Part shown: piece after piece, positions 7,483-14,762 of the stretch
How the letters are laid out: every line of letters starts with the position of its first letter
How positions within the stretch are numbered: position 1 is the first letter of the stretch
Assembly (NCBI GenBank): GCA_040507225.1
Contig: JBEVVG010000002.1
Location: forward strand, 868,001 to 932,000
Origin: Thiodiazotropha sp040507225
GTDB taxonomy: Bacteria > Pseudomonadota > Gammaproteobacteria > Chromatiales > Chromatiaceae
Length of the DNA: 64,000 nucleotides
Direction: 5' to 3'
The notes under the pieces: generated by a model
What the model was told of the DNA's origin: nothing
Database searches by the model: none
The model's input: only the letters and a program-made list of their open reading frames with translations
Program-made: the position numbers and the translations under genes

Positions 7483-7785
7483 ATGGCCTGTGTATTGTTT
7501 GTGAGAATCAAATCGGAGCTGGATCCGGATGAACTGGATCGCCGTATCGAAGAGCGCCGGCCCCGGTTTCTCGAGGTGCCCGGACTGTTGCAGAAAATCT
7601 ATGCCCGGGATGAAGAAAGTGGAGACACCTGCGGTATCTACTTTTTCGACAGCCGGCAGGCCCTGCTGGCTTTCAGAGATACGCAACTGGCCCAGTCCAT
7701 ACCGGAAGCGTATGCGGCGACCGAGGTCAGGCGTGAGGTGTATGAGGTGCTTTTTCCATTGAAACCGGAGCAGGGCCCGGTGTGA
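7483..7785 (+). CDS. YdhR-like dimeric alpha-beta barrel protein, 100 aa
   Basis: A small soluble protein. The pattern is a first strand (CVLFVRIKSEL), a helix, LLQKIYARDEESGDTCGIYFFDSRQALLAFRD, then a helix and a last strand VYEVLFPL. That fits the ferredoxin-like dimeric alpha-beta barrel family of YdhR and antibiotic-biosynthesis monooxygenase-like proteins. Catalytic function is not known for YdhR. The start has a good SD (GAGG, 7 bases upstream). The match is by fold pattern, so moderate confidence. Confidence 0.72.
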   Translation: MACVLFVRIKSELDPDELDRRIEERRPRFLEVPGLLQKIYARDEESGDTCGIYFFDSRQALLAFRDTQLAQSIPEAYAATEVRREVYEVLFPLKPEQGPV

Positions 7786-7866
7786 CCCGGGAGTTTGATA
7801 TCCTGTTCCGTATCATGGTAAAGCCTGTCAATCCAAATCAATCATCAACCGGGGCAACAAGATCAT

Positions 7867-8181
7867 ATGAAACATCTGCTATCCGTCATGCTGCTGGCGT
7901 GGCTGCTTCATGCCTGCGCCGCGCCCGAGGGGAACAAGGCCGAAAACAGCAGTCGTCTGGTCATCTATGACTGCACAAATGCTGATTCGCTGTCAGTGCG
8001 GTTTTATTCCGATCGTCAATCCGCCGATCTTCTGCATCGGGGGGTGAGTATCGAACTGCAACAGAGGACCACGGGTTCGGGATTTCTATACAGCAATGGA
8101 CCCAATACCATTCGCGGCAATGGTGATGACCTGGTCGTGGAAATCGGGCGCATGGCTCCGTTGAGGTGTCATGCCCGGTGA
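7867..8181 (+). CDS. MliC-like lipoprotein (C-type lysozyme inhibitor family)
   Basis: A 104-aa lipoprotein precursor; the lipobox LLHAC puts the lipidated cysteine at C17. The mature domain starts with IYDC (C36), followed by SVRFYSDRQSADLL, a GSGFLYSN motif and a C-terminal LRC (C101). This matches the MliC/PliC fold, where two cysteines form a disulfide and the SGxxY loop enters the lysozyme active site. MliC proteins sit in the outer membrane and protect peptidoglycan from host or competitor lysozyme. The inhibitor function is inferred from the motif pattern. Confidence 0.78.
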   Translation: MKHLLSVMLLAWLLHACAAPEGNKAENSSRLVIYDCTNADSLSVRFYSDRQSADLLHRGVSIELQQRTTGSGFLYSNGPNTIRGNGDDLVVEIGRMAPLRCHAR

Positions 8182-8205
8182 GTGACTGAAAAGGTGGATG
8201 AGAGT

Positions 8206-8625
8206 ATGCAATGCACAATGGATCACATTGTCCTGAACGTGACGGATGTCATGGGTATGGTCGGGTTTTACACCGAAGTGATGGGATTCGAAGCCGAACG
8301 TTTGGATGCTTTCCAGGAGGGGCGGGTACCCTTTCCTTCGGTGCGGTTGAATCCGCAGACGATCATTGATCTGTTTCCACGCCACCCGTCATTGGATCCC
8401 GATCTTACTGATTCTTTTCCGCCGTTCAATCTGAATCATTTCTGTATCGCGCTGGAGATGGAGGAGTGGAATGATCTTCAGGTGCGGCTGCAGCGGCACG
8501 GGATTGAAATCGTCGAGGGTCCGGTGCAGCGCTGGGGCGCTCGGGGCAATGCCCTGTCGATGTACTTCAAGGATCCGCAAGGCAACACCCTGGAGGCCAG
8601 GTGTTACGAGGTGCTCCTGGAATGA
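8206..8625 (+). CDS. VOC-family (glyoxalase/dioxygenase-like) protein
   Basis: A 139-aa vicinal oxygen chelate protein built from two beta-alpha-beta-beta-beta units: MDHIVLNVTD...FYTEVMGFE and LNHFCIALEM...YFKDPQGNTLEARC. Candidate metal ligands are the histidines starting each unit and the final glutamate in NTLEAR. The substrate is unknown; family members include lyases, dioxygenases and fosfomycin resistance enzymes. Start at ATG 8206 follows GGATGAGAG; an upstream GTG (8182) touches the preceding stop. It overlaps the next gene by 4 bases (ATGA), indicating a two-gene transcript. Confidence 0.82.
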   Translation: MQCTMDHIVLNVTDVMGMVGFYTEVMGFEAERLDAFQEGRVPFPSVRLNPQTIIDLFPRHPSLDPDLTDSFPPFNLNHFCIALEMEEWNDLQVRLQRHGIEIVEGPVQRWGARGNALSMYFKDPQGNTLEARCYEVLLE

Positions 8626-9167
8626 GTGCGTTTGATTATTGTCCCGGTTGCGGGCGCATGGGCTTGACCTGGAGCGAAGGCAAGCGGTGGAAGTGCGGTG
8701 AATGCGGGTTCATCTACTACCACAACATGGCCGCAGCGGTGGCTGCAGTGCTGCTGTGCGACGATCGTATCCTGCTCAGCGTGAGAAAACACGACCCTGC
8801 CAGGGGGTTGCTGGATCTGCCCGGCGGTTTTGTCGATCCCAACGAAACCCTGGAGCAGGCCCTGACCCGGGAGATTCAAGAGGAGTTGGGTGTCGATGTG
8901 GCGATGAAAGACTGGCGCTACCTGTTCTCTTTTCCCAATCGTTACGAATTTGCGGGTATCAGCTACGCCACATCTGATGCATTCTTCCTCAAACGGTTCG
9001 CTGTCGAACCGCAGCTCAGGGTTGCCGATGATGTGGAGGATGGGGTCTGGACCCGCCTGTCACAGTTGGATCCGGGCGAGATGGGGCTGACTTCCGTACG
9101 TCGCGCAATGCAGGAGTTGCAGCGACGCCAGCGTCTGGGCGAACTGAACGGCCCAGTGCTTGAATAG
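8622..9167 (+). CDS. Zinc-ribbon Nudix hydrolase
   Basis: A 181-aa protein. An N-terminal zinc ribbon has C7-x2-C10 and C25-x2-C28. The Nudix domain has its box at about 68-90 (GGFVDPNETLEQALTREIQEELG) with all catalytic glutamates. This domain order is found in NADH pyrophosphatase relatives and other Nudix enzymes, but the protein is shorter than NudC, so the substrate is open. It is translationally coupled (ATGA) to the VOC gene and ends 2 bases before the convergent channel gene. Confidence 0.87.
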   Translation: MSAFDYCPGCGRMGLTWSEGKRWKCGECGFIYYHNMAAAVAAVLLCDDRILLSVRKHDPARGLLDLPGGFVDPNETLEQALTREIQEELGVDVAMKDWRYLFSFPNRYEFAGISYATSDAFFLKRFAVEPQLRVADDVEDGVWTRLSQLDPGEMGLTSVRRAMQELQRRQRLGELNGPVLE

Positions 9168-9169
9168 TC

Positions 9170-10012
9170 CTACTCTTTGGCGCGATCCAGCGTGAGTTTC
9201 TCCAGCATGGACTCGATCCGGGTCAGGCGTTGCTCCATGGCTTCGGTTCTCAGATCGATGCGGTGTACCTCACCGGCTTCTCCTTCACCGCTTTCACGGG
9301 AAAACTCTTCATGCTCCTGTTGCAGGGTCTCCAGGACGATGCCGATCATCATGTTGAGGAATACAAAGGCAACGATAAAGATGAAGGAGAGGTAGAAACT
9401 CCAGCTGAGCGGGAACACTGTCATGGTTTCATACATCACATCCGTCCAGTCCTCGAAAGTGGCGACCCGGAACAGGGTCAGCATGGAGATCGTGATGTTG
9501 CCCCAGAGTTCGGGGTTGATGGCACTGAAGAACATGCTGCCCATCGCGGCATAGATGTAGAAGATGATGAACATCAGAAGGGAAACATAGCCCATCCGCG
9601 GAATGGCGGTGACAAAGGCATTCAGGAGTATTCGCAGTTCCGGAATGATGGAGACCAGTCGCAACACCCGGAATACCCGTAACAGCCTGCCCAGCAGGGC
9701 GGCTTCACTGTCGTCCACCGGAACCAGGCTGGCAACCACAATGATGAAATCGAAGATGTTCCAGGCTTTGCTGAAGAAACGTTTGAGACTCGCCTCGGCG
9801 AGAATCCGGATGATGATCTCAGCGAGGAAGAACAAGGTGATGCCGACATCCATGAAGCGCAGTATATGGGCCGCGGCTTCGGGGATCGGGTAGGTCTTGG
9901 CGCCGATCATCAGGGCCGAAATGACGATCACCAGGATGACGAAGGTCTCGAACAGACGGTTTTCACGCAGCTGTATGAAGCGGGTTTGCAGTTGGCTAAA
10001 GCTCAGGCTCAT
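9170..10012 (-). CDS. Single-domain voltage-gated cation channel (BacNav type)
   Basis: A 280-aa protein with the six-helix plan of bacterial sodium channels, which assemble as tetramers in the inner membrane. Helix S4 carries arginines every third residue: R109, R112, R115 and R118. The pore loop between S5 and S6 contains T185-F-E-D-W-T-D191 as selectivity filter. S6 (FIFIVAFVFLNMMIGIVLETL) is followed by an acidic neck and a C-terminal heptad coiled coil (EAMEQRLTRIESMLEKL), as in NaChBac. The filter differs from the classic sodium filter TLESW by an extra acidic residue, so ion selectivity is uncertain. Convergent with the Nudix gene. Confidence 0.9.
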   Translation of the reverse strand: MSLSFSQLQTRFIQLRENRLFETFVILVIVISALMIGAKTYPIPEAAAHILRFMDVGITLFFLAEIIIRILAEASLKRFFSKAWNIFDFIIVVASLVPVDDSEAALLGRLLRVFRVLRLVSIIPELRILLNAFVTAIPRMGYVSLLMFIIFYIYAAMGSMFFSAINPELWGNITISMLTLFRVATFEDWTDVMYETMTVFPLSWSFYLSFIFIVAFVFLNMMIGIVLETLQQEHEEFSRESGEGEAGEVHRIDLRTEAMEQRLTRIESMLEKLTLDRAKE

Positions 10013-10169
10013 GGTGTGATCCGGGGTGGATGAAAAATTCGCGGGTTATATTAACCCCGTCACCCAATATGTCATCTTCAGCTGAAGCCTGCCTGCCAGC
10101 GGCAAGGCATTAAACGTCCCTATAGCCTTCTGAAGTCAGTTTTGATCACCCGGTTTGCAGGCGGGCCCA

Positions 10170-10532
10170 CTAGCGGGCCCAGGTCTTGAAACGGCGCTTG
10201 CAGTAGGCCAGCAATTCCGCGTAGTTGCGGAAATAGAGCTGGAAGCTGTCCTCGGCGGGGGCGTCGAACTCGCACCATTCGTTATCATAGTCCCGGCAGA
10301 TCTGGGGACGCGTCTCATAGATGCCGCAGCCGCCGTTGGGTAGCAGGTGCTCGCAGTTTCCCTTCACCAGGAGAAACCAGCCGTCATCGTCCTTGTAAAT
10401 CTCCACGCCTTCGTGGGAGACCTGCCACAGCAGGTGCTCGAAGTCGCTTTTCGATCGGGGCGCATCACCGATTGCCTCGGTCATGTAAGTGCAGCATTTC
10501 GAGTTTGTGCAGCGCTGGCACTTGCTGTCCAT
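10170..10532 (-). CDS. YkgJ-like cysteine cluster protein
   Basis: A 120-aa protein starting MDSKCQRCTNSKCC, with the CxxCx4CC cluster of the YkgJ/UPF0153 family, and later cysteines in GNCEHLLPNGGCGIYETRPQICRDY. The pattern, including a CxIYExRPxxCR motif, is typical of this family, thought to bind zinc or an iron-sulfur cluster; no reaction is established. It begins 2 bases after the rhlB stop and is presumably cotranscribed with it. Confidence 0.85.
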   Translation of the reverse strand: MDSKCQRCTNSKCCTYMTEAIGDAPRSKSDFEHLLWQVSHEGVEIYKDDDGWFLLVKGNCEHLLPNGGCGIYETRPQICRDYDNEWCEFDAPAEDSFQLYFRNYAELLAYCKRRFKTWAR

Positions 10533-10534
10533 GG

Positions 10535-11893
10535 CTACTCGCTCTGGGGCTGGGGAGGTTTGGGGCCACGCCTGCGCCGGCGGTGTTTGTTGGCGTCGCC
10601 TTCCCCTCTGGGTTTATGACCCTTGTGGTGGTGCCCCTTGCCGTGGCTTTTCTGCCCGTCCTTGCGGTGGTGCGGCTGACGGCTGCCTTTCTCCGGGTAG
10701 ATACGGCTCTTCGGGTCGATCTCGGCAAGCAGTTCCGAGGCTACGGTCTGCGCCGGGATGGCATGTCCCACATAGGTCTCGATGTCGGGCATCGAAAAGG
10801 CGTAGGTTTCACAGGCGAAGCTGATGGCCTCGCCGCTGGCGCCCGCACGTGCGGTACGGCCGATCCGGTGTACATAGTCTTCGGCGTCCTCCGGCAGGTC
10901 GTAGTTGATGACATGCGTCACGTCCGGGATATGCAGGCCCCGGGCGGCCACGTCGGTCGCGACCAGGACCGGAAGCTCTCCGTCCTGAAAGCGTTTCAAC
11001 AGGCTGAGGCGTTTCTTCTGCGGAACGTCCCCGGATAGAACCGCAGTGCTGATGCCGTTCCCCTCGAGGAAGCCCCAGACCCGGTCGGCAGTGCGTTTGG
11101 TGTTGACGAAGACGATGCTGCGCGCGTTCTGCAGGCCTTTGAGGAGTCCTACCAGCAGTGGAATCTTCTCGTCATTGGCGGTCAGGTAGCAGGTTTCGGT
11201 GATCTTCTCCGCAGTGACCTTCTCGGGTTCCACCTCGATACTCTGCGGGTTGTTCATGTGCTCGTAGGCCAGTTCCTTGACCCGGTAGGAGAGGGTGGCG
11301 GAAAACAACATGCCCAGGCGCTGGTGCGGGGGCGGACAGCGGCGCAGCATGAAGCGGATGTCCTTGATGAAACCCAGGTCGAACATCCGGTCGGCTTCGT
11401 CGAGCACCACGACCTGGATCTTCTTCAGGTCGTAGACATGCTGTTTGAAGTAGTCGATCAGGCGTCCCGGCGTGCCGATCAGAATATCCACGCCCTCCTC
11501 GATCTGTTTGCGTTGTTTGTCATAGCCGGTGCCGCCAAACACCACGGCAGTCTTCAGCCCGGTATGTTGCACCAGTGTCTGGGCATCCCGCTCAATCTGA
11601 ACGGCCAGTTCCCGGGTGGGGGCGAGGATCAGGCTGAGGGGTTGGTTAGGACGGCGCTGTTCATCCGCTGGCAGTTTCAACAGGTGGTGCAGCACTGCGA
11701 TGAGGAAAGCCGCGGTCTTGCCGGTTCCGGTCTGAGCCTGTCCCGCAAGGTCCTTTCCGGAGAGTGCGATGGGCAGGGTTTCCGCCTGGATGGGGGTGCA
11801 GTATTCAAACCCGGCCTCCTGGACTCCGAGGAGGATTTTTGGGTCCAGATCGAAGTCGCTGAAGCGGGTGTCAGTCAGGTGTTTGTCAGTCAT
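10535..11893 (-). CDS. rhlB: DEAD-box RNA helicase RhlB
   Basis: ATP-dependent RNA unwinding enzyme; RhlB works with RNase E in the degradosome of enteric bacteria. 452 aa. All helicase motifs are seen: a Q motif around residues 28-36, Walker A AQTGTGKT at 53-60, PTREL at about 92-96, DEAD at 165-168, SAT, and HRIGRTARAG. The C-terminal tail of about 50 residues is rich in His, Lys and Arg (HHRKDGQK, HHHKGHKPRG, HRRRRRG), a likely RNA-binding extension. ATG 11893 is chosen since the 40 upstream codons lack family features. Divergent from rlmH. SrmB/RhlE-type paralogs cannot be fully excluded. Confidence 0.88.
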   Translation of the reverse strand: MTDKHLTDTRFSDFDLDPKILLGVQEAGFEYCTPIQAETLPIALSGKDLAGQAQTGTGKTAAFLIAVLHHLLKLPADEQRRPNQPLSLILAPTRELAVQIERDAQTLVQHTGLKTAVVFGGTGYDKQRKQIEEGVDILIGTPGRLIDYFKQHVYDLKKIQVVVLDEADRMFDLGFIKDIRFMLRRCPPPHQRLGMLFSATLSYRVKELAYEHMNNPQSIEVEPEKVTAEKITETCYLTANDEKIPLLVGLLKGLQNARSIVFVNTKRTADRVWGFLEGNGISTAVLSGDVPQKKRLSLLKRFQDGELPVLVATDVAARGLHIPDVTHVINYDLPEDAEDYVHRIGRTARAGASGEAISFACETYAFSMPDIETYVGHAIPAQTVASELLAEIDPKSRIYPEKGSRQPHHRKDGQKSHGKGHHHKGHKPRGEGDANKHRRRRRGPKPPQPQSE

Positions 11894-11998
11894 GACGCGC
11901 AAGCATACCCGATAAATGGCCGGACTACGATGTTGTGATGAGACGGGGCGATTCGGCGGATGGTGAAAAAAGTCCCCCAACCGAAGGCCACATTCCCG

Positions 11999-12004
11999 TA
12001 CAAT
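11999..12004 (+). promoter_or_regulatory. Possible -10 box close to the rlmH start
   Basis: TACAAT ends 7 bases before the rlmH ATG at 12012, and no Shine-Dalgarno sequence lies between. If used, transcription would begin at or next to the start codon, giving a leaderless message. No good -35 is seen, so this is tentative. Confidence 0.3.
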
Positions 12005-12011
12005 CCCAGTC

Positions 12012-12485
12012 ATGAATATCTACCTGATTTCGGTTGGTAACCGGATGCCTCGCTGGGTGGTCGAGGGATACGAGGAGTATGCCCGGCGACTGGTGGGCGA
12101 GTGCCGCCTCAAACTGATCGAGATTGCTCCGGGTCAGCGGGGTCGCAAGGCGGATCTGAAACGGGTGACCCTGGATGAAGGGGAGCGCATGTTGAAGGCC
12201 ATTCCGAAGGGCTGCCGGGTGGTGGCGCTGGATGTCCCGGGACGCGCCTGGGATACACAGCAGCTGGCGAATCAACTCAAGGGGTGGCTGGCCGGCGGGC
12301 AGGATCTCGCGCTGCTGATCGGCGGACCTGAGGGGTTGTCCGCGGAGTGTCTGCAGCGGGCGGATCTGAGCTGGTCGCTGTCGCCGTTGACAATGCCGCA
12401 TCCGCTGGTGCGGGTGGTGGTGGCCGAGCAGTTGTACCGGGCCTGGAGCCTGCTGCGAAACCATCCCTATCACCGGGCGGATTGA
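12012..12485 (+). CDS. rlmH: 23S rRNA (pseudouridine1915-N3)-methyltransferase RlmH
   Basis: RlmH methylates N3 of pseudouridine 1915 in helix 69 of 23S rRNA, acting on assembled 70S ribosomes. 157 aa, close to the 155 of E. coli. The SPOUT knot motifs are present: LLIGGPEGLS, then LSLSPLTMPHPLVRVVVAEQ, and the family-typical C-terminus RNHPYHR. It begins a plus-strand run with maf (2-base gap) and rng. In many relatives rsfS precedes it; here rhlB lies divergently upstream instead. Confidence 0.95.
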   Translation: MNIYLISVGNRMPRWVVEGYEEYARRLVGECRLKLIEIAPGQRGRKADLKRVTLDEGERMLKAIPKGCRVVALDVPGRAWDTQQLANQLKGWLAGGQDLALLIGGPEGLSAECLQRADLSWSLSPLTMPHPLVRVVVAEQLYRAWSLLRNHPYHRAD

Positions 12486-12487
12486 GC

Positions 12488-13057
12488 ATGATCTACCTGG
12501 CTTCCCGCTCGCCGCGCCGTCAGGAGTTGCTGAGCCAGATCGGGGTCGGTTTTGAACGCCTCGATGTGCTCGTGGACGAGTCCATGCTTGCCGATGAGTG
12601 TCCGGAGCGCTATGCCCAGCGAGTGGCGCTGGACAAGGCCCGGGCGGGTGCCCGGATGCTGTCTGCCGGGGACGATCGGCCGGTACTCGCCGCCGACACC
12701 TGCGTGGTGATCAAAGGGCGGATCCTGGGCAAGCCCGAGGATCGTGACCAGGGGTTGTGGATGCTCAACCAGTTGTCAGGCGCCACCCATGAGGTCTACA
12801 CGGCGGTGTCCCTGGGCCGAGAGCACTTCGAATCCCGTCTGAGCATCAGCCGGGTGACCTTTTGCCCCCTGAGCGAACCCCAGATGATGGCCTACTGGGC
12901 CTCTGGCGAGCCGCAGGACAAGGCCGGCGGCTATGCCATCCAGGGCCTGGGTGGTCAGTTCGTGCGTTGGCTGGAGGGCAGTTATTCCGGGGTCATGGGG
13001 CTTCCCCTGTTCGAAACCGTGGAATTACTTCAGCGGGCGGGGATCGAAACCCTGTAA
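12488..13057 (+). CDS. maf: Maf-like dTTP/UTP pyrophosphatase (YhdE type)
   Basis: A house-cleaning nucleotide pyrophosphatase of 189 aa. The signature SRSPRRQELL at residues 6-15, catalytic D70 in LAADTCV, and GKPEDRDQ and DKAGGYAIQG segments mark the Maf family. The Gln in YAIQG and the overall sequence fit the YhdE subgroup that hydrolyses dTTP and UTP. Start ATG 12488, 2 bases after rlmH. In E. coli yhdE also precedes rng. Confidence 0.92.
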   Translation: MIYLASRSPRRQELLSQIGVGFERLDVLVDESMLADECPERYAQRVALDKARAGARMLSAGDDRPVLAADTCVVIKGRILGKPEDRDQGLWMLNQLSGATHEVYTAVSLGREHFESRLSISRVTFCPLSEPQMMAYWASGEPQDKAGGYAIQGLGGQFVRWLEGSYSGVMGLPLFETVELLQRAGIETL

Positions 13058-13221
13058 AGGCATTGCCGGGATCGGCTATCCGGGATGTGCTCGCCTGATC
13101 GCCATAGCGGCGGGATTTGCGCATTCCCAGTTCATCCCCGGGCATGCATAATTCAGGGCGGCGAAAACGCACGGTGCCCGCAGGCTCCGGACCGCGAACG
13201 GCGGAGCAGGTAGGCCATAAC

Positions 13222-13227
13222 AAGGAG
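13222..13227 (+). promoter_or_regulatory. Strong Shine-Dalgarno AAGGAG deciding the rng start
   Basis: AAGGAG lies exactly 7 bases before GTG 13235, an ideal spacing, while the family-typical ATG at 13283 has only a weak GAAG upstream. This favours translation from 13235. Confidence 0.6.
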
Positions 13228-13234
13228 TTCAGAC

Positions 13235-14737
13235 GTGCGGCCGTCATTAACGGAAAGCAACCAAAAACCAGATATTGAAGCGATGAGTGAAGAGATTCTG
13301 ATCAATGTCACCCCGCCGGAGACCCGCGTGGCTGTGATTGAAAACGGGGTGGTGCAGGAGATCATTATCGAGCGCTCCGGCAAACGCGGCCTGGTGGGTA
13401 ACATCTACAAGGGCAAGGTCTGCCGGGTGCTCCCCGGGATGCAGGCCGCGTTCGTCGACATCGGACTGCAGCGGGCCGCGTTTCTGCATGTCTCGGACAT
13501 CGGAGATACCTCCGACAAGCCCCGCACCGACAATATCTACGAACTCCTCAGAGAAGGGCAGTATGTGATCGTTCAGGTGCTCAAGGACCCCATCGGCACC
13601 AAGGGCGCCCGCCTCACCACCAACATCTCGATCCCCTCCCGTCACCTGGTGTTCATGCCGTCCCTCGGCAATATGGGGATCTCCCAGCGCATCGAGGCGG
13701 AAGACGAGCGCCAACGCCTGCGGGAACTGCTCAGCCAGGTGGCGGAAACCGGTGAGATCAGTGGAGGCTACATCGCCCGTACCGCCGCTGAAGGTGTCGA
13801 CGAGTCTTCCCTCAAATCGGACATGCGCTTCCTCGCCCGCTTATGGGCGTCCATACAGGATCGCAGCAAGATCGCCAAGGGGATCGAACTGATCCACGAG
13901 GATCTTTCCCTGCCGCTGCGCTCCCTGCGGGATCTGGTTGGACCGGATGTCGAGAAAGTGCGCATCGACTCCAAGGAGACCCACCAGAAGTCGATCAGTT
14001 TCGCGCAGAAGTTCATCCCCGACGTGAAACACCGTATCGAGTATTACCCGGGGGAGCGTCCCCTGTTCGACCTCTATGGCGTCGAGGACGAGATTCAAAA
14101 GGCCCTGGAACGCAAGGTGCAGCTCAAGTCCGGGGGACACCTGGTGATCGACCAGACCGAGGCCATGACCACCATCGACGTGAATACCGGAGCCTTCGTC
14201 GGTCACCGTAACCTGGAAGAGACCATCTTCAAGACCAACCTGGAGGCCGCCCAGGCGATCTGTCGCCAGCTGCGACTGCGCAACCTGGGCGGCATCATCA
14301 TCATCGATTTCATCGACATGCTCGATCCGGAACATCGCCGTCAGGTGCTGCGCGCCCTGGAGAAATGCCTGGCCCATGACCACGCCCGCACCCAGATCAC
14401 CGAGGTCTCCTCCCTCGGTCTGGTGGAGATGACCCGCAAGCGCATCCGCGAATCCCTGGAGCATGTACTCTGCGAACCCTGCCCCTGCTGCGCCGGGCGG
14501 GGCTCGGTGAAGACTGCTGAAACCACCTGCTACGAGATCTTTCGCGAGATCCTGCGTGAGTCCCGTCAATTCGATGTGGAATCCCTGCTGGTGCTGGCTT
14601 CCCAGGAAGTGGTGGACCGGCTGCTGGATGAGGAGTCCACCCATCTGGCTGAGCTGGAACAGTTCATCGGTCATCCCATCAAGCTTCAATCGGAACAGCT
14701 CTACAGCCAGGAACAGTACGATGTCGTATTGATCTGA
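13235..14737 (+). CDS. rng: Ribonuclease G
   Basis: RNase G is an endoribonuclease that matures the 5' end of 16S rRNA and cleaves some mRNAs. From GTG 13235 the protein is 500 aa; from ATG 13283 it is 484 aa and aligns with the usual N-terminus (SEEILINVTPPETRVAV). It contains the S1 domain (KGKVCRVLPGMQAAFVDIG), the DNase I-like catalytic part with D and N residues in TIDVNTGAFVG and IDFIDML, and the zinc-link cysteines CEPCPCC. It lacks the long C-terminal scaffold of RNase E. The 16-residue extension is favoured by the SD but has no known role. Follows maf and precedes yhdP as in E. coli. Confidence 0.93.
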   Translation: MRPSLTESNQKPDIEAMSEEILINVTPPETRVAVIENGVVQEIIIERSGKRGLVGNIYKGKVCRVLPGMQAAFVDIGLQRAAFLHVSDIGDTSDKPRTDNIYELLREGQYVIVQVLKDPIGTKGARLTTNISIPSRHLVFMPSLGNMGISQRIEAEDERQRLRELLSQVAETGEISGGYIARTAAEGVDESSLKSDMRFLARLWASIQDRSKIAKGIELIHEDLSLPLRSLRDLVGPDVEKVRIDSKETHQKSISFAQKFIPDVKHRIEYYPGERPLFDLYGVEDEIQKALERKVQLKSGGHLVIDQTEAMTTIDVNTGAFVGHRNLEETIFKTNLEAAQAICRQLRLRNLGGIIIIDFIDMLDPEHRRQVLRALEKCLAHDHARTQITEVSSLGLVEMTRKRIRESLEHVLCEPCPCCAGRGSVKTAETTCYEIFREILRESRQFDVESLLVLASQEVVDRLLDEESTHLAELEQFIGHPIKLQSEQLYSQEQYDVVLI

Positions 14738-14762
14738 GCCGGCCTGCCATAGCGCGCTGACC

